Below, one piece after another: positions 25,001 through 35,650 of a DNA stretch of 64,000 nucleotides. Within the stretch, counting starts at the first letter, position 1; each line of letters opens with the position of its first letter. Source of the DNA: Stigmatella aurantiaca (lineage in GTDB: Bacteria > Myxococcota > Myxococcia > Myxococcales > Myxococcaceae); NCBI RefSeq assembly GCF_900109545.1, contig NZ_FOAP01000006.1, positions 124,001 to 188,000 on the forward strand, given 5' to 3'. Below the pieces are notes generated by a model. It searched no databases. It was not told the origin of the DNA and worked only from the letters and a program-made list of their open reading frames with translations. The position numbers and the translations under genes were made by a program.

Positions 25001-27392
25001 CCAGCTGGAGCGCCCCGGCGCTGTTGCCATTCATGAGCTCGCAGCGCGCCTGTTCGAGCCTCAGCGCGAAGGCCAGCTCGGGGTCCGTCTCCCAGGGGTC
25101 TCCCGGAATGAGCGAGAACGCGTTCTCGAGGTAGGTGATGGCGGGGCGGAGCGCGACCGAGGCCTTGGCCTTGTAGCCCGCCTCGGCGTTCAGCCGCGCG
25201 AGATGGTGGCGCTCCGCGGGGCTGTCGATCAGGTCCACGCCCGCGTTGAGCTGGCTGACCACGTCGAAGAGCGACTCGCGCACCTCCTCCTCGGTGAGGC
25301 GCTTGAGCATCATCCGGCCGATGCGCAGGTGGATGGCCTTGCGCTCCGGCTCGGAGAGGAGGGAGTGGGCGGCCTGCTGGATGCGGTCATGCAGGAAGCG
25401 GTATTGCTCCGGACCTGCGCGCACCAGCATGCCCTCCTGGAGCGCGTGCTCGATGCCGTGCTCGACCTCCCCCTCGGCGCTCAGACCGGCGAGGGCCCCC
25501 AGCAGTTGGAGGGAAAAGACGTTGCCCACGCACGCGGCCAGCCGCAGCAGATGCTGGGTGCCAGGGGGGAACTGGCGCAGCTTGCCCACCATGAAGCCGA
25601 CAATGTTCTCCGAATATCCCCGGGCCTGTACCCCTTCGGCATCCCATTGCCAGCCCCCTCCGGGCGCACGCACCAGCAGGCCATCCTGGTGGAGCGCCAC
25701 CAGCAACTGCAGCAGGAAGAAGGGGTTGCCTCCCGTCTTCTGGTGGACGAGCGCAGCGAAGGGAGCGATGAGCGCCCTCCCCGCCCCCGGCAGCGCCTCG
25801 GCCACCAGGTGCTCCACCTGATTCACGCTCAGCGGCCCCAGGCGGATGTCCGTCACCCGGGCCCCTGCCTTGCGCACCTCCGCCAACACGTGCACGAGCG
25901 GGTGGGAGGCCCCCACCTCGTTATCCCGGTAGGCGCTGATCCACAGCACCGGCAGGCACTCCTGCGGGGACAGCAATTGGGCGAGGAGCTGCAGGCTGGC
26001 GAGGTCCGCCCACTGCAGGTCATCCAGGAACACCACCATGGGGTGCTCGGGGGTGGCGAACACCGCGAGGAACTGGCGGACCACCCGGTAGAAGCGGCGC
26101 TGGGCCTCGCCCGAGGGCGCCTCCGGGAGCGGAGGCTGCGGCCCCACCAGCACTTCCAACTGCGGCACCAGGTCCACGAGCCACTGGCCGTGGCCCTCCC
26201 AGGCCTGGTTCACCTGCTGGCGCCACCTGGCAATCTCCTCGTCGCTCCCCGCGAGCAACTGCTGCACCAGCCGGCGGAGGAACTGGGCCAGGGTGGCGTA
26301 CGGAAGGTCCCGCTGGAACTGGTCGAACTTGCTGCTCAGGAAGAAGCCGCGGCGCTGCACCACGGGCTTGTGCAGCTCGTTCACCAACGAGGACTTGCCA
26401 ATGCCCGAGTAGCCGCTGACGAGGAACAGCTCCGGCTGGCCCGTGCGGCTTACCCGCTCGAAGCCCTCGAGCAGGGTGGCCACCTGCGCCTCACGCCCGT
26501 AGAGCTGCTGCGGCAACTGGAACCGGGTGGGCGTGTCCTGCGTCCCCAGGGGGAAGACCTCCTGCGCGCCCTGGCCTTGCGCCAGACGGCAGCGCTCCAG
26601 GTCGGCTTGGAGGCCCTCGGCGCTCTGGTAGCGCTCCTCGGCCACCTTGGCCAGGAGCTTGAGGACGATGGCGGACACCGCCAGGGGCACCTGCGGGTTC
26701 AGCTCGTGCGGGGGCCTTGGCTTCTGCGCCATGTGGGCGTGGAACCACTCGAGCGCATCCTTGCCCTGGAAGGGGCGGCGCCCCGTGAGCAGCTCGTAGA
26801 AGGTGACCCCCAGCGAGTAGAAGTCCGTGCGGTAGTCCACCACCCGGTTCATCCGCCCCGTCTGCTCGGGCGACATGTACGCCAGCGTCCCCTCAATCAA
26901 GTGTGCCGGGGCCGCGTCCAGGTGTTCGACTTGCTGGAGCGTGGCCACCCCGAAGTCGATGAGCCGGGCTTCCCCCGAGGGCTCCACGATGATGTTGGAG
27001 GGCTTGATGTCCTTGTGGATGACGTTGCGGTGGTGGACTTCGCCCAGGGTGGAGGCCAGCGAGAGGGCCAGGCTCAAGAACCGGGAGAGCCCCAGGGGCT
27101 GGCCCGTGGACTCGGACAGGGCCTGGCCCTGCACCCGCTCCAGCAGCAGCAGGGGCCGCTCGTGGAGCCGCTCGAAGGCATAGGGCCGGGCGACCCCACG
27201 CACGTCTCGCAGCCGCTGCAGGATGGCGAACTCCCGCCGGTACCGTTCGATCTCGCTGGGACTGGGGGAGGCCGCCATGGGCGTCTTGATGATGACGGGC
27301 AGGCCATCGGCCTCGCGAACCGCCTGGAACAAGACGTTCGAGCCCGTGGCTCGAATGGTTCCAAGAAGCCTGTATCCTGGGATGTTCAACAT
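22089..27392 (-). CDS. Ser/Thr protein kinase - AAA ATPase - GAF - histidine kinase hybrid
   Basis: A 1767-residue signalling protein. Domains in order: eukaryotic-type Ser/Thr kinase (about 1-270; catalytic loop HKDIKPSN, DFG as IDFGVA, activation end MSPEQ); predicted AAA-type ATPase with Walker A YSGIGKSS near residue 330 and FLDDLQWAD Walker B; a long helical repeat region (about 700-1280); GAF domain (about 1290-1470); coiled coil; histidine kinase with the phospho-His in NVLHNVGNVL near 1490 and a HATPase (NNAKYALD, DNGVGI, GHGFGLH) to the end. No membrane segment, so it is cytosolic. This architecture is common in cyanobacteria and myxobacteria and links two phosphorylation systems. 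No response regulator is adjacent. Confidence 0.94.
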   Translation of the reverse strand: MLNIPGYRLLGTIRATGSNVLFQAVREADGLPVIIKTPMAASPSPSEIERYRREFAILQRLRDVRGVARPYAFERLHERPLLLLERVQGQALSESTGQPLGLSRFLSLALSLASTLGEVHHRNVIHKDIKPSNIIVEPSGEARLIDFGVATLQQVEHLDAAPAHLIEGTLAYMSPEQTGRMNRVVDYRTDFYSLGVTFYELLTGRRPFQGKDALEWFHAHMAQKPRPPHELNPQVPLAVSAIVLKLLAKVAEERYQSAEGLQADLERCRLAQGQGAQEVFPLGTQDTPTRFQLPQQLYGREAQVATLLEGFERVSRTGQPELFLVSGYSGIGKSSLVNELHKPVVQRRGFFLSSKFDQFQRDLPYATLAQFLRRLVQQLLAGSDEEIARWRQQVNQAWEGHGQWLVDLVPQLEVLVGPQPPLPEAPSGEAQRRFYRVVRQFLAVFATPEHPMVVFLDDLQWADLASLQLLAQLLSPQECLPVLWISAYRDNEVGASHPLVHVLAEVRKAGARVTDIRLGPLSVNQVEHLVAEALPGAGRALIAPFAALVHQKTGGNPFFLLQLLVALHQDGLLVRAPGGGWQWDAEGVQARGYSENIVGFMVGKLRQFPPGTQHLLRLAACVGNVFSLQLLGALAGLSAEGEVEHGIEHALQEGMLVRAGPEQYRFLHDRIQQAAHSLLSEPERKAIHLRIGRMMLKRLTEEEVRESLFDVVSQLNAGVDLIDSPAERHHLARLNAEAGYKAKASVALRPAITYLENAFSLIPGDPWETDPELAFALRLEQARCELMNGNSAGALQLAGELRLRARTRSEAVAVYMLRQDAHFSASEYQQGQACILECLALLGMPLPENPTWEEAVAAHEEAWTLLGTRPIESLIELPLMTSPDMKLVVSALFKLGITAYPTHHPLLIVLLSRVVSLTLRHGFVDASAPGFAWFGIVTGAYFKRYWEGLAFARLALALVERHNLPGHRGGVVMGLEFVSYWTQPLPKVHELALDGFQQALQVGDVVAPPFLSVYFVTNRLGMGHNLDEVYQESLVRGEFLSKTGFLEPQELLFVAQRYIQQMRGHSLSFGTLNGEGFDEQSFEAGLPGRITGSRSAYWIIKLQSRFMCGAYAEARHAADKAREFLWTTAGSLPAREFHVYRALTLAACFEDATPEEQRQFLEDIQRHQEQLAEWARHCPENFLALERMVSAERARIEGRPDAAARGFEEAIRSARENGATQYVGLANELAANFWRTRQAPVAAQSFALEARAAYRQWGAVSKVQHLESLWPAPTALAETQASLSTHSTDSARIDALTVVKAQQAVSSEIVLERLVTTLLHAAIENAGAQKGALLLLNGDTLTVAALSDASPEGENPGLPWTLLSYVRRTREHVLIGDASKPHSFSSDAYLAQSGARSVLCLPLLRQEQFSGALYLENNLATNAFSPARLTLLGHLASQAAISIENARLYEDVQRAKAELRQANEALEQRVEERTRELKQAQVRLVDTAREVGMSEVASNVLHNVGNVLTSAVVNLEMMRRALGASRVGRLKRATALLRENRAGLAQFLAVGARGGRLPEYLSALADELVHEQTRLMEDMDAMGRHIEHIRAIVQVQQTYARTTLITEECDLAQLIEDALRIQLPALQRHGVSVQRELSSVPKVRVDKHKVLQVIINLLNNAKYALDSIPEGARTLWVKLWAEGQAVFIQVVDNGVGITAEVKDKLFSHGFTTRKDGHGFGLHSSALAAQLLNGRLTLESEGPGLGAVATLELPLSGTAKTGAGAPFA

Positions 27393-27499
27393 GGCTGAGC
27401 GTCCATACTAACCCCGAGGATCTCACGTCTCGGCGCCGTTGTTCCTGAAAAAATAAATTAATACTGCAAGAGCCTGCTCTGAAACAGCCCCTGCCTGCC

Positions 27500-28249
27500 A
27501 TGCCCGCGAAATCAATCCTCGAGGTCTGCGCCTTCCACATCGACTCCTGCATCATCGCGGAGAGGGCCGGCGCGGCCCGGGTGGAGCTCTGCGACAACCC
27601 CATCGAAGGCGGCACCACCCCCAGCTATGGCACCCTCAAGCGGGCCCGGGAGAGCATCTCCATCCCGCTCTACCCGATACTCCGCCCCCGCTCTGGGAAT
27701 TACTTCTACAGCGACGAGGAGTTCGCCATCCTCAAAGCCGACATCGAGATGTGTCAACAGCTCGGCTGCGATGGCATTTCCGTGGGCGTTCAGACACGCC
27801 ACTCGGAAATCGACACGGAGCGGCTGAAACGCATCGTGGAGTGGGCGGGCCCCATGGGCGTCACCTGCAACCGTGTCTTTGACTGTGCGCCGGATCCGTT
27901 CAAGGCCCTGGAGGACGTCATCCGCTGTGGCTGTGAGCGCATCCTCACCTCCGGACAGAAGCGCGCTGCGCCTGATGCGGGAGAACTCCTGGGCAGGCTG
28001 GTCGAGCAGGCCGGTAGCCGCATCACCGTCATGCCAGGGGCTGGCGTGAAGTCATCCAATATCGCGAAGCTGAAGAGGGAATCGGGCGCCAGGGAGTTCC
28101 ATTCCTCGGCGAGAATTGTTGCGCCCAATCCGGTGACCTACATCAATCCCGCGGTGAGCGATTACGGCAACGTGTACCTCGCGGATGAGACAGAAGTCAG
28201 GGCCATGGTGGAGGCCTTGCGGCACGAGGAAGCAGGACACCCCGCCTGA
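27500..28249 (+). CDS. cutC: CutC-family copper homeostasis protein
   Basis: A 249-residue TIM-barrel protein of the CutC family, with the N-terminal LEVCAFHIDSCIIAERAGAARVELC, the PILRPRSGNYFYSDEE segment and ILTSGQKRAAPDAG near the C terminus, all typical. The family was named for copper tolerance in E. coli, but its biochemical role is unsettled. The start at ATG 27500 has no clear ribosome site. It is divergent from the hybrid kinase across an AT-rich 107-base gap (27393-27499) that probably contains both promoters. Confidence 0.9.
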   Translation: MPAKSILEVCAFHIDSCIIAERAGAARVELCDNPIEGGTTPSYGTLKRARESISIPLYPILRPRSGNYFYSDEEFAILKADIEMCQQLGCDGISVGVQTRHSEIDTERLKRIVEWAGPMGVTCNRVFDCAPDPFKALEDVIRCGCERILTSGQKRAAPDAGELLGRLVEQAGSRITVMPGAGVKSSNIAKLKRESGAREFHSSARIVAPNPVTYINPAVSDYGNVYLADETEVRAMVEALRHEEAGHPA

Positions 28250-28367
28250 GCCGAGGCACCGGAATTTCCGCCGATCCTCCCTGAATCCCCGCCCTCCCCT
28301 CCGTGGGGGGCCTGACGCATCCTTGGATTCCATCGCCCGCCTCCCGCAGGCCTCCCGAGGACATGTC

Positions 28368-29087
28368 ATGACCCACGAACACCCCCACGCCTCCGTCCAC
28401 CACATCGTGCCGGGATTTGGCGCCGACCGCGCCGCCCACTACGACACCCAAGCCTCCGTCAACCTCGCTGGCACCCAAGCGATGTACGAGCTCGGCGTCA
28501 GCGCGCTGACGGCTCAGCTCGATGGCCAGGACTCGGCGTCCCTGCTCTTCGTCGGACTGGGCACGGGCATGGAGTTGATGCCCTACCTCCGCTTCGACGT
28601 GCCGGGCTGGCGCTTCACGGGCGTGGATCCCTCCGGCGCCATGCTCGCCGTCGCCCGCGAGCGCCTGGAGGCCGAGGGAATGCTCTCGCGCACGCACCTG
28701 CACACCGGCGAGCTGCACACCCTGCCTCCTGGCCCTCCGTTCGATGGCGCGCAGATGATGGGAGTCCTTCACCATGTGGAGGGCGAGGAGGCCCGCCTTG
28801 GGCTGCTGCGGGAGGTGACCCGGCGGCTCAAGCCCGGGGCCCCCCTGGTTCTGGGCTGCCGCGTCGGCAAGGACCCCGAGCTGATGAACGTGGAGCTGCG
28901 GCGGCTGCGGGCGTATGGCATTCCCCCGGACGCGCTGGAGCACCGGCGTCAGCTCTTCGCGAAGATCCAGCCCATCGAGTCCGATGCCGCCCTGTTCGCG
29001 ATGCTCGCCCGGGCTGGACTGGTGACGCCACGTCCGATCTTCATCTCGCTGCAGTTCAAGGTCTTCCTGGCGCGCTTCGAGCCTTGA
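28368..29087 (+). CDS. class I SAM-dependent methyltransferase
   Basis: A 239-residue cytosolic protein starting at ATG 28368 with GAGGAC upstream. Motif I is LLFVGLGTGMEL, followed by the acidic end of strand 2 (FTGVDPSGAMLAVARERL) and motif IV-like FDGAQMMGVLHHV; the methyl acceptor is unknown. The C terminus resembles small-molecule methyltransferases (HRRQLFAKIQPIESDAALFA). Its end overlaps the convergent phosphotransferase-like gene by 32 bases. Confidence 0.85.
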   Translation: MTHEHPHASVHHIVPGFGADRAAHYDTQASVNLAGTQAMYELGVSALTAQLDGQDSASLLFVGLGTGMELMPYLRFDVPGWRFTGVDPSGAMLAVARERLEAEGMLSRTHLHTGELHTLPPGPPFDGAQMMGVLHHVEGEEARLGLLREVTRRLKPGAPLVLGCRVGKDPELMNVELRRLRAYGIPPDALEHRRQLFAKIQPIESDAALFAMLARAGLVTPRPIFISLQFKVFLARFEP

Positions 29088-30042
29088 ACCGATGCACATG
29101 TCTCCCGCTTGGAAAGATCAAGTCCCTCAGCGCTTGCAAGCTTTGGACACGCGTCTCCCAAGCGGGGATTCGCACTTGTTGTTTCAGGTCACTGTACCGG
29201 TGAAGGATCGCGAGACACGTCAGCCAGGATGCCGCGGGGGCGCGGCCGCCGTAGCCCTCGAAAAACCGCTCGCTCAGCGCAGGCTTTCCTTCGGCGAGAA
29301 ACAAGAGTGGACCTAAAAAGTCATACTCCGGCGCTCCGATCATCGCATCACCGAAATCAATCATTCCGGTGAGCTCCCACTGGTTCATCTTCTTCTCCGC
29401 AAGAAGATTGAACGGGGTGTACTCACCCGTCAGAATGACGGAGCGGGGAGCTTGAAACCAGGCGCGATGGCCGGAGACGAAATCGTTCAGGCCTCGCAAG
29501 AACCAATCGGGCATCCCCTTGGCTTGATGCCGTTGAAACGCGCCACTGGCTTGTTTCTCAAGGAATGAAGTCCACTCGGGCGGAAGCGCCTTCAACGCTC
29601 CAATCCCGATGCGGTGAACCGACGCCATGGCCTGTCCAATCTGGTGAAGGAGCGAGGACTTCTCCAGATCGGTCAATCCCCCCCATATTTCTTCCAGGAG
29701 AACGCCCGGCAGCCACTCCACGATGACGTAAGCCCAACCATCGGGACGCTGCCCGTGGGCGATCAGCCTTGGAATGCGGATGGACAACGCGGCGGATTGC
29801 AGGTGATGAAGCGTTCGCCATTCGCTCTCCCATTGATGCCGATGGAACTCCGGAAAGATCTTCACGACCCGGTCATTCGCCACCCTTGCGATCAGATTCG
29901 AGCCCTCGATGAACGGATGGAGTTCCTCTGTCCCCATCGCGTGTTCCCGGCAAATGGCCTCGAGCGCGGGCCTCCATGCGGAGAAGTCCCGGCGAAACCG
30001 CCGCATGAAATCACTGAGTTCGAGTTCAGGAAGCAGCATCAT
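29056..30042 (-). CDS. aminoglycoside-phosphotransferase-family protein (APH fold)
   Basis: About 328 residues with the protein-kinase-like APH fold. The nucleotide lobe includes NLIARVANDRVVKIF. The catalytic region is ILTGEYTPFNLL, where Gly-Glu replaces the usual His-x-Asp of the catalytic loop (HGDLxxxN), followed by the metal site MIDFGDAMIGAPEYDF. The altered catalytic loop makes antibiotic phosphorylation doubtful. The ATG at 30042 lies inside the end of the LysR gene (17-base overlap), so the two are probably co-transcribed and coupled. Confidence 0.8.
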   Translation of the reverse strand: MMLLPELELSDFMRRFRRDFSAWRPALEAICREHAMGTEELHPFIEGSNLIARVANDRVVKIFPEFHRHQWESEWRTLHHLQSAALSIRIPRLIAHGQRPDGWAYVIVEWLPGVLLEEIWGGLTDLEKSSLLHQIGQAMASVHRIGIGALKALPPEWTSFLEKQASGAFQRHQAKGMPDWFLRGLNDFVSGHRAWFQAPRSVILTGEYTPFNLLAEKKMNQWELTGMIDFGDAMIGAPEYDFLGPLLFLAEGKPALSERFFEGYGGRAPAASWLTCLAILHRYSDLKQQVRIPAWETRVQSLQALRDLIFPSGRHVHRFKARSAPGRP

Positions 30043-30982
30043 CCCCGTGCCTTGCCACCGCCAAGGCGGCCGGAATCGTCTCCCGCATCCACTCCACGAA
30101 CCTGCGCAGCCTCGCCGGATGGAACCGCGCATACGGATAGAGCAGGTACATCGGCAAGGGCGCGGCCCGCCAGCCCGGCACCAGGTGCAGCAGCCGGCCC
30201 TGCTTGAGCTCTTCGTGGAGCACCCAGGCCGAGGCCACACAGACGCCGAGGCCTTTCACCGCAGCGCTCCGGAGGGCATAGAGGCTGTCCGTGCTCAAGC
30301 GCGGATGGAAGACGATGGGCTGGACCTCGCCGGTGCCCACGTGGGTCAGAGAGATCTCATTGCGATAGAACGTGCGCAGCGACAGCCAGGGCAGCCGCGC
30401 GAGCTCATCGGGGTGGGCCGGCACGGGCAGGCCCGCTAGCACCTGCGGCGCGGCCACGACGATGCGCGGCACCTCGGCCACGCGGAGCGCCACCACGCTG
30501 GGGTCATGCACCTCACCGACGTGGATCGCGCAATCGATACCGTCCGCGACGAAATCCACCGCCCGGTCATGCAGGAGCCATTCGACCGACACCCGCGCGT
30601 GGCGGTTCAGGTAGTCCGTCAACGGATCCACCAGCAACTGTTGCCCGAAGGCATGGGGCACCACGACGCGCAGCGTGCCCTCCGGTTCGTCGCTCGCGCC
30701 CCGCAGGTCGGCCTCGAACATGTCCCAGTTGGCCAGCAGCTCCTTCGCGCGTTCGTAGCAGCGCGCGCCGTCTTCGGTGAGCTTCATCGCATGGGTGGAG
30801 CGCTGAAGCAGCCTCAGCCCCAGCGAGCGCTCCAGCGACTGGAGCCGACGGCTCACGGTCGGCTGCGTGGTGCCCATCTGCGCGGCAGCGGAGGACAGGC
30901 TCCCGGCCTCGACGATGCGGATGAAGGTCTGCATCAGCTCCAACCGGTCGGCGGTGGCCGGTACCTTGGAGGGGTTGGGCAT
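30026..30982 (-). CDS. LysR-family transcriptional regulator
   Basis: A 318-residue LTTR. The N-terminal winged helix-turn-helix is at about residues 15-70 (FIRIVEAGSLSSAAAQMGTT, then QPTVSRRLQSLE), and the remainder is a periplasmic-binding-like effector domain of the CrgA/DmlR type. It is divergent from an MFS transporter with 121 bases between the start codons and a classic LysR box in that gap, so it probably controls the transporter. It overlaps the following APH-fold gene. Confidence 0.9.
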   Translation of the reverse strand: MPNPSKVPATADRLELMQTFIRIVEAGSLSSAAAQMGTTQPTVSRRLQSLERSLGLRLLQRSTHAMKLTEDGARCYERAKELLANWDMFEADLRGASDEPEGTLRVVVPHAFGQQLLVDPLTDYLNRHARVSVEWLLHDRAVDFVADGIDCAIHVGEVHDPSVVALRVAEVPRIVVAAPQVLAGLPVPAHPDELARLPWLSLRTFYRNEISLTHVGTGEVQPIVFHPRLSTDSLYALRSAAVKGLGVCVASAWVLHEELKQGRLLHLVPGWRAAPLPMYLLYPYARFHPARLRRFVEWMRETIPAALAVARHGDDAAS

Positions 30983-31004
30983 GAGGGCTCACTTTCCGTG
31001 GCTT

Positions 31005-31021
31005 TATACGTGAAGCGTATA
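31005..31021. promoter_or_regulatory. LysR box (ATAC-N7-GTAT)
   Basis: TATACG-TGAAG-CGTATA is a 17-bp dyad whose core is ATAC-N7-GTAT, the canonical LysR-type recognition site, about 23 bases upstream of the lysR start and 83 upstream of the MFS start. Confidence 0.7.
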
Positions 31022-31103
31022 TCCGCTGTGCGGAGCACGCTACTACCGAGCCCTCTCCCTCCGGCGCATTCTCACCTCGACTCGCAGCGCCCAGGGAGAA
31101 CAC

Positions 31104-32408
31104 ATGTCCTTCATTCGCACCGTACATGGAACCGCAGGAAACGGCACCATGGCCGCGGCGGTCCCCACCTCCCCCGTCCGTCCGGCTCAGCCCGTGACCG
31201 CCAGCCACGGCGGCAGCGAGTCCTTGTCGCGCGGCCTCCGCTGGCTGCTGGCCGCAGGCGCCGGGCTGTCGGTGGCATCGCTCTATTACAGCCAGCCGAT
31301 GCTGGGGGTGATGAAGGCGACCCTCGGCGCCTCGGATGCCGCGGTGGGCCTCGTGCCCACGCTCACCCTCCTGGGGTACGCGCTGGGCATCCTGCTGCTG
31401 ACGCCGCTCGGCGATCGCTTCGACCGGCGCCGCATCATCCTCATCAAAGCCACCCTGCTGAGCGTGGCGCTGCTGCTGGGCAGCATTGCCCCGGACATGG
31501 GCGTGCTGCTGGCGGTGAGCTTCGCGGTGGGCCTGACGGCGACCCTGGCGCAGGACATCGTGCCGGCCGCCGCGGCCCTGGCCTCCGAGCACGAGCGAGG
31601 AAAGGTGGTCGGCTCGGTGATGACCGGCCTGCTGCTCGGCATCCTGCTGTCCCGCGTCATCAGCGGCGTGGTCGCCGAGCACCTCGGCTGGCGCGCCATG
31701 TACCTGATCGCCGCCGCGAGCGTGGCCCTGCTTGGCGTGGCGGCCTGGCGCGGCCTCCCCCGCTTCCGGCCGGCCAGTACGCTCTCCTATGGCGCCCTGC
31801 TCCGTTCGCTCGCCAGCCTGTGGAGCAAGCACGGCGCGCTGCGCCGGGCGGCGCTGGCGCAGGGCCTGCTCTCGATCGGCTTCAGCGCGTTTTGGTCCAC
31901 CCTCGCGGTGATGCTGCATGGCGCACCGTTTCACCTGGGCAGCGCGGCCGCCGGTGCCTTTGGCCTGGCCGGTGCGGCTGGGGCGTTGGGCGCACCGATG
32001 GCGGGCCGCATCGCGGATCGCTTCGGCCCTAAGGTGGTAACGCGCCTGGGCGCCGGACTGGCGGCCCTCTCGTTCGCCACGATGCTTGTGTCGCCGTGGC
32101 TTGAGCCGGACACCCGGCTGTGGCTGATTGCCGCCAGTGCGATCGGCTTCGACCTCGGCGTTCAGATCACGCTCGTGGCGCACCAGACGATTGTCTTCGG
32201 CATCGATCCCGCCGCACGCAGCCGGCTCAACGCAGTGCTGTTCGTCTGCGTGTTCATCGGCATGTCCATCGGCGCGGCGAGCGGCAGCCTCGTGCTGGCC
32301 CGGTGGGGATGGGGGGCGGTGACGCTGCTGGCAACCGCCTCGGCGATGGCCGCCTTGTGGGTCCGCCTGTTTCCGGAAGCGCGCACGGCTCAGACAGACC
32401 TGAAATGA
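31104..32408 (+). CDS. MFS transporter (sugar/drug efflux-like)
   Basis: A 434-residue protein with twelve predicted membrane helices after a cytosolic N-terminal stretch of about 45 residues. MFS signature GDRFDRRR lies between helices 2 and 3, and a matching GRIADRFGPK lies between helices 8 and 9. It resembles the YbjJ/AraJ-like efflux members. It is divergent from a LysR regulator that probably controls it. It converges on the pyrophosphatase gene, with two hairpins between. Confidence 0.88.
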   Translation: MSFIRTVHGTAGNGTMAAAVPTSPVRPAQPVTASHGGSESLSRGLRWLLAAGAGLSVASLYYSQPMLGVMKATLGASDAAVGLVPTLTLLGYALGILLLTPLGDRFDRRRIILIKATLLSVALLLGSIAPDMGVLLAVSFAVGLTATLAQDIVPAAAALASEHERGKVVGSVMTGLLLGILLSRVISGVVAEHLGWRAMYLIAAASVALLGVAAWRGLPRFRPASTLSYGALLRSLASLWSKHGALRRAALAQGLLSIGFSAFWSTLAVMLHGAPFHLGSAAAGAFGLAGAAGALGAPMAGRIADRFGPKVVTRLGAGLAALSFATMLVSPWLEPDTRLWLIAASAIGFDLGVQITLVAHQTIVFGIDPAARSRLNAVLFVCVFIGMSIGAASGSLVLARWGWGAVTLLATASAMAALWVRLFPEARTAQTDLK

Positions 32409-32414
32409 AGCAAG

Positions 32415-32477
32415 CCCTCTGATGGAGCAGAGGGCCAGAGGACTTGCGATGCGGCGCCCCGGACTCCAGGCGCCGCA
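32415..32477. terminator. two hairpins between convergent MFS and hppA genes
   Basis: First stem CCCTCTG/CAGAGGG (32415-32434, loop 6). Second stem TGCGGCGCC/GGCGCCGCA (32450-32477, 9-bp perfect, loop 10). No T-runs; together they probably stop transcription from both sides. Confidence 0.5.
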
Positions 32478-32491
32478 CCCACAAGCGCTGA

Positions 32492-34570
<2,079 letters not shown>

Positions 34571-34758
34571 CCGTTCCTCCAGAGCAGACCCAGGAGCCTG
34601 ACTTCCCCCTCTGGGCCACCCGCGTACCGCGAAAATTTGTACGGAGGGCCTATACGGGATTTCAGCGCAAGCTGGGAGCCTTCTCTGATCGCCCCCCAGG
34701 AATGGGAGGCCGGGTGGAGGGCGGGGGCGGGGGGGAGAAGGGGGGCTGGCTTGACCCC

Positions 34759-34794
34759 AAAAGAAAACCCCGGCATGCCCGAGGGCGCCCGGGG
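34759..34794 (-). terminator. strong minus-strand intrinsic terminator without an obvious gene
   Basis: On the minus strand CCCCGG...CCGGGG with an inner CCC/GGG-rich stem is followed by TTTTCTTTT. The same tail follows the ssrA terminator and the terminator at 36974-37011, a style used here for stable RNAs. No gene was recognised upstream on the minus strand (34795-35000), which is strongly structured and could encode a small RNA. Confidence 0.6.
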
Positions 34795-35034
34795 CCTTGC
34801 CCTGGTGTGGCGGCGGCGAGAGCCGCCCCCGCCGCCGGAGGCATACCGCGAGCGCATCCCAGCGCGTTCGAGGGCACTTTTCTTAGTAATTTCGAAACCT
34901 TACGCGGCCCCTGTTCCATGCCGAGCCGCGTTGAGGTCTCTCCAACGAGGAGCAAGTGTAGGAAAGCCTGTCGCAAGGACTCCTCGGGGGCCCGTGGGAG
35001 GCGTGCCGTGGCGTGTGTTCCAAGGGGTGTACAT

Positions 35035-35255
35035 GAGGAGGAGCAGCAGGTGACCAACGTGCTGGCCTCGCCCACCGCCGTGGCGGTCCACCCGAGCACC
35101 GCCGTGGCCGCCACCGCCAACGACGGGGACACCTTGAGCGATGCGTGGACCTCTTCCTGCGCCGGCACCATTGATGCTCCCACCTCGTGCCCCCCCCGAT
35201 TCCCCCCCACCGCCCAGCCCAGCGGACACACATGCGGCAACTACACCGTCCCAAG
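35035..35255 (+). pseudogene. fragment of an Ig/PKD-like secreted protein
   Basis: The frame reads ATANDGDTLSDAWTSSCAG followed by TIDAPTSCPPRF, a decayed version of a repeat common in myxobacterial secreted lipoproteins (pattern 'DADGDxLxYAWxSxCxGxF'). There is no start or continuation; the rest of the gene is lost. The match is by eye only. Confidence 0.4.
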
Positions 35256-35650
35256 GGTGCGCCGGAGCAGCCCCGTCATCGCCTCTCCCGCGCCCACATG
35301 GAGGCGCTGCAGCAAGTGTCCATGGACCTGCGCATCGACCGCAGGATTTCGGATCATCTGGTGGCGCGCGTCCAACCCTGTACCAGGAGGCCTCGCTCAT
35401 GGGGCGCCACCTGTCACCGCCGATAGCCGCCACGAGTGCCACCGCCCGGGCGCTTCGCGGCATGTGATGCTCCGTTCCCCCCCTCTCTCCACATCGGCTG
35501 CGCTGTGAGCCAGTTCACCCATGACGCATGAGGAGCGTCACAGCGCGGAGAAGGTTCGGGTGGCACCTTGGTTTCCACCAAGTGCCACAACAGGAAACTC
35601 TTGGTGAGCGCGTCCCGCGCATCGACGGCCTTCCATCAGGAGAAGTAAAC

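Larger units (their letters stand above)
34571..35650. other. gene-poor region of about 1.1 kb with decayed sequence
   Basis: No intact gene is supportable here. It contains a minus-strand terminator (34759-34794), GC-rich hairpins and a decayed coding fragment (35035-35255). Reading frames on both strands lack family motifs and ribosome sites. Confidence 0.6.

Noticed and set aside
23598-27398. 1266-residue open frame on the plus strand
   Set aside because: Antisense shadow of the hybrid kinase, whose kinase, ATPase and HATPase motifs are unmistakable on the minus strand.
34662-35240. 192-residue minus-strand ORF
   Set aside because: It runs through the strong terminator and low-complexity Pro/Ala sequence, with no family signal.
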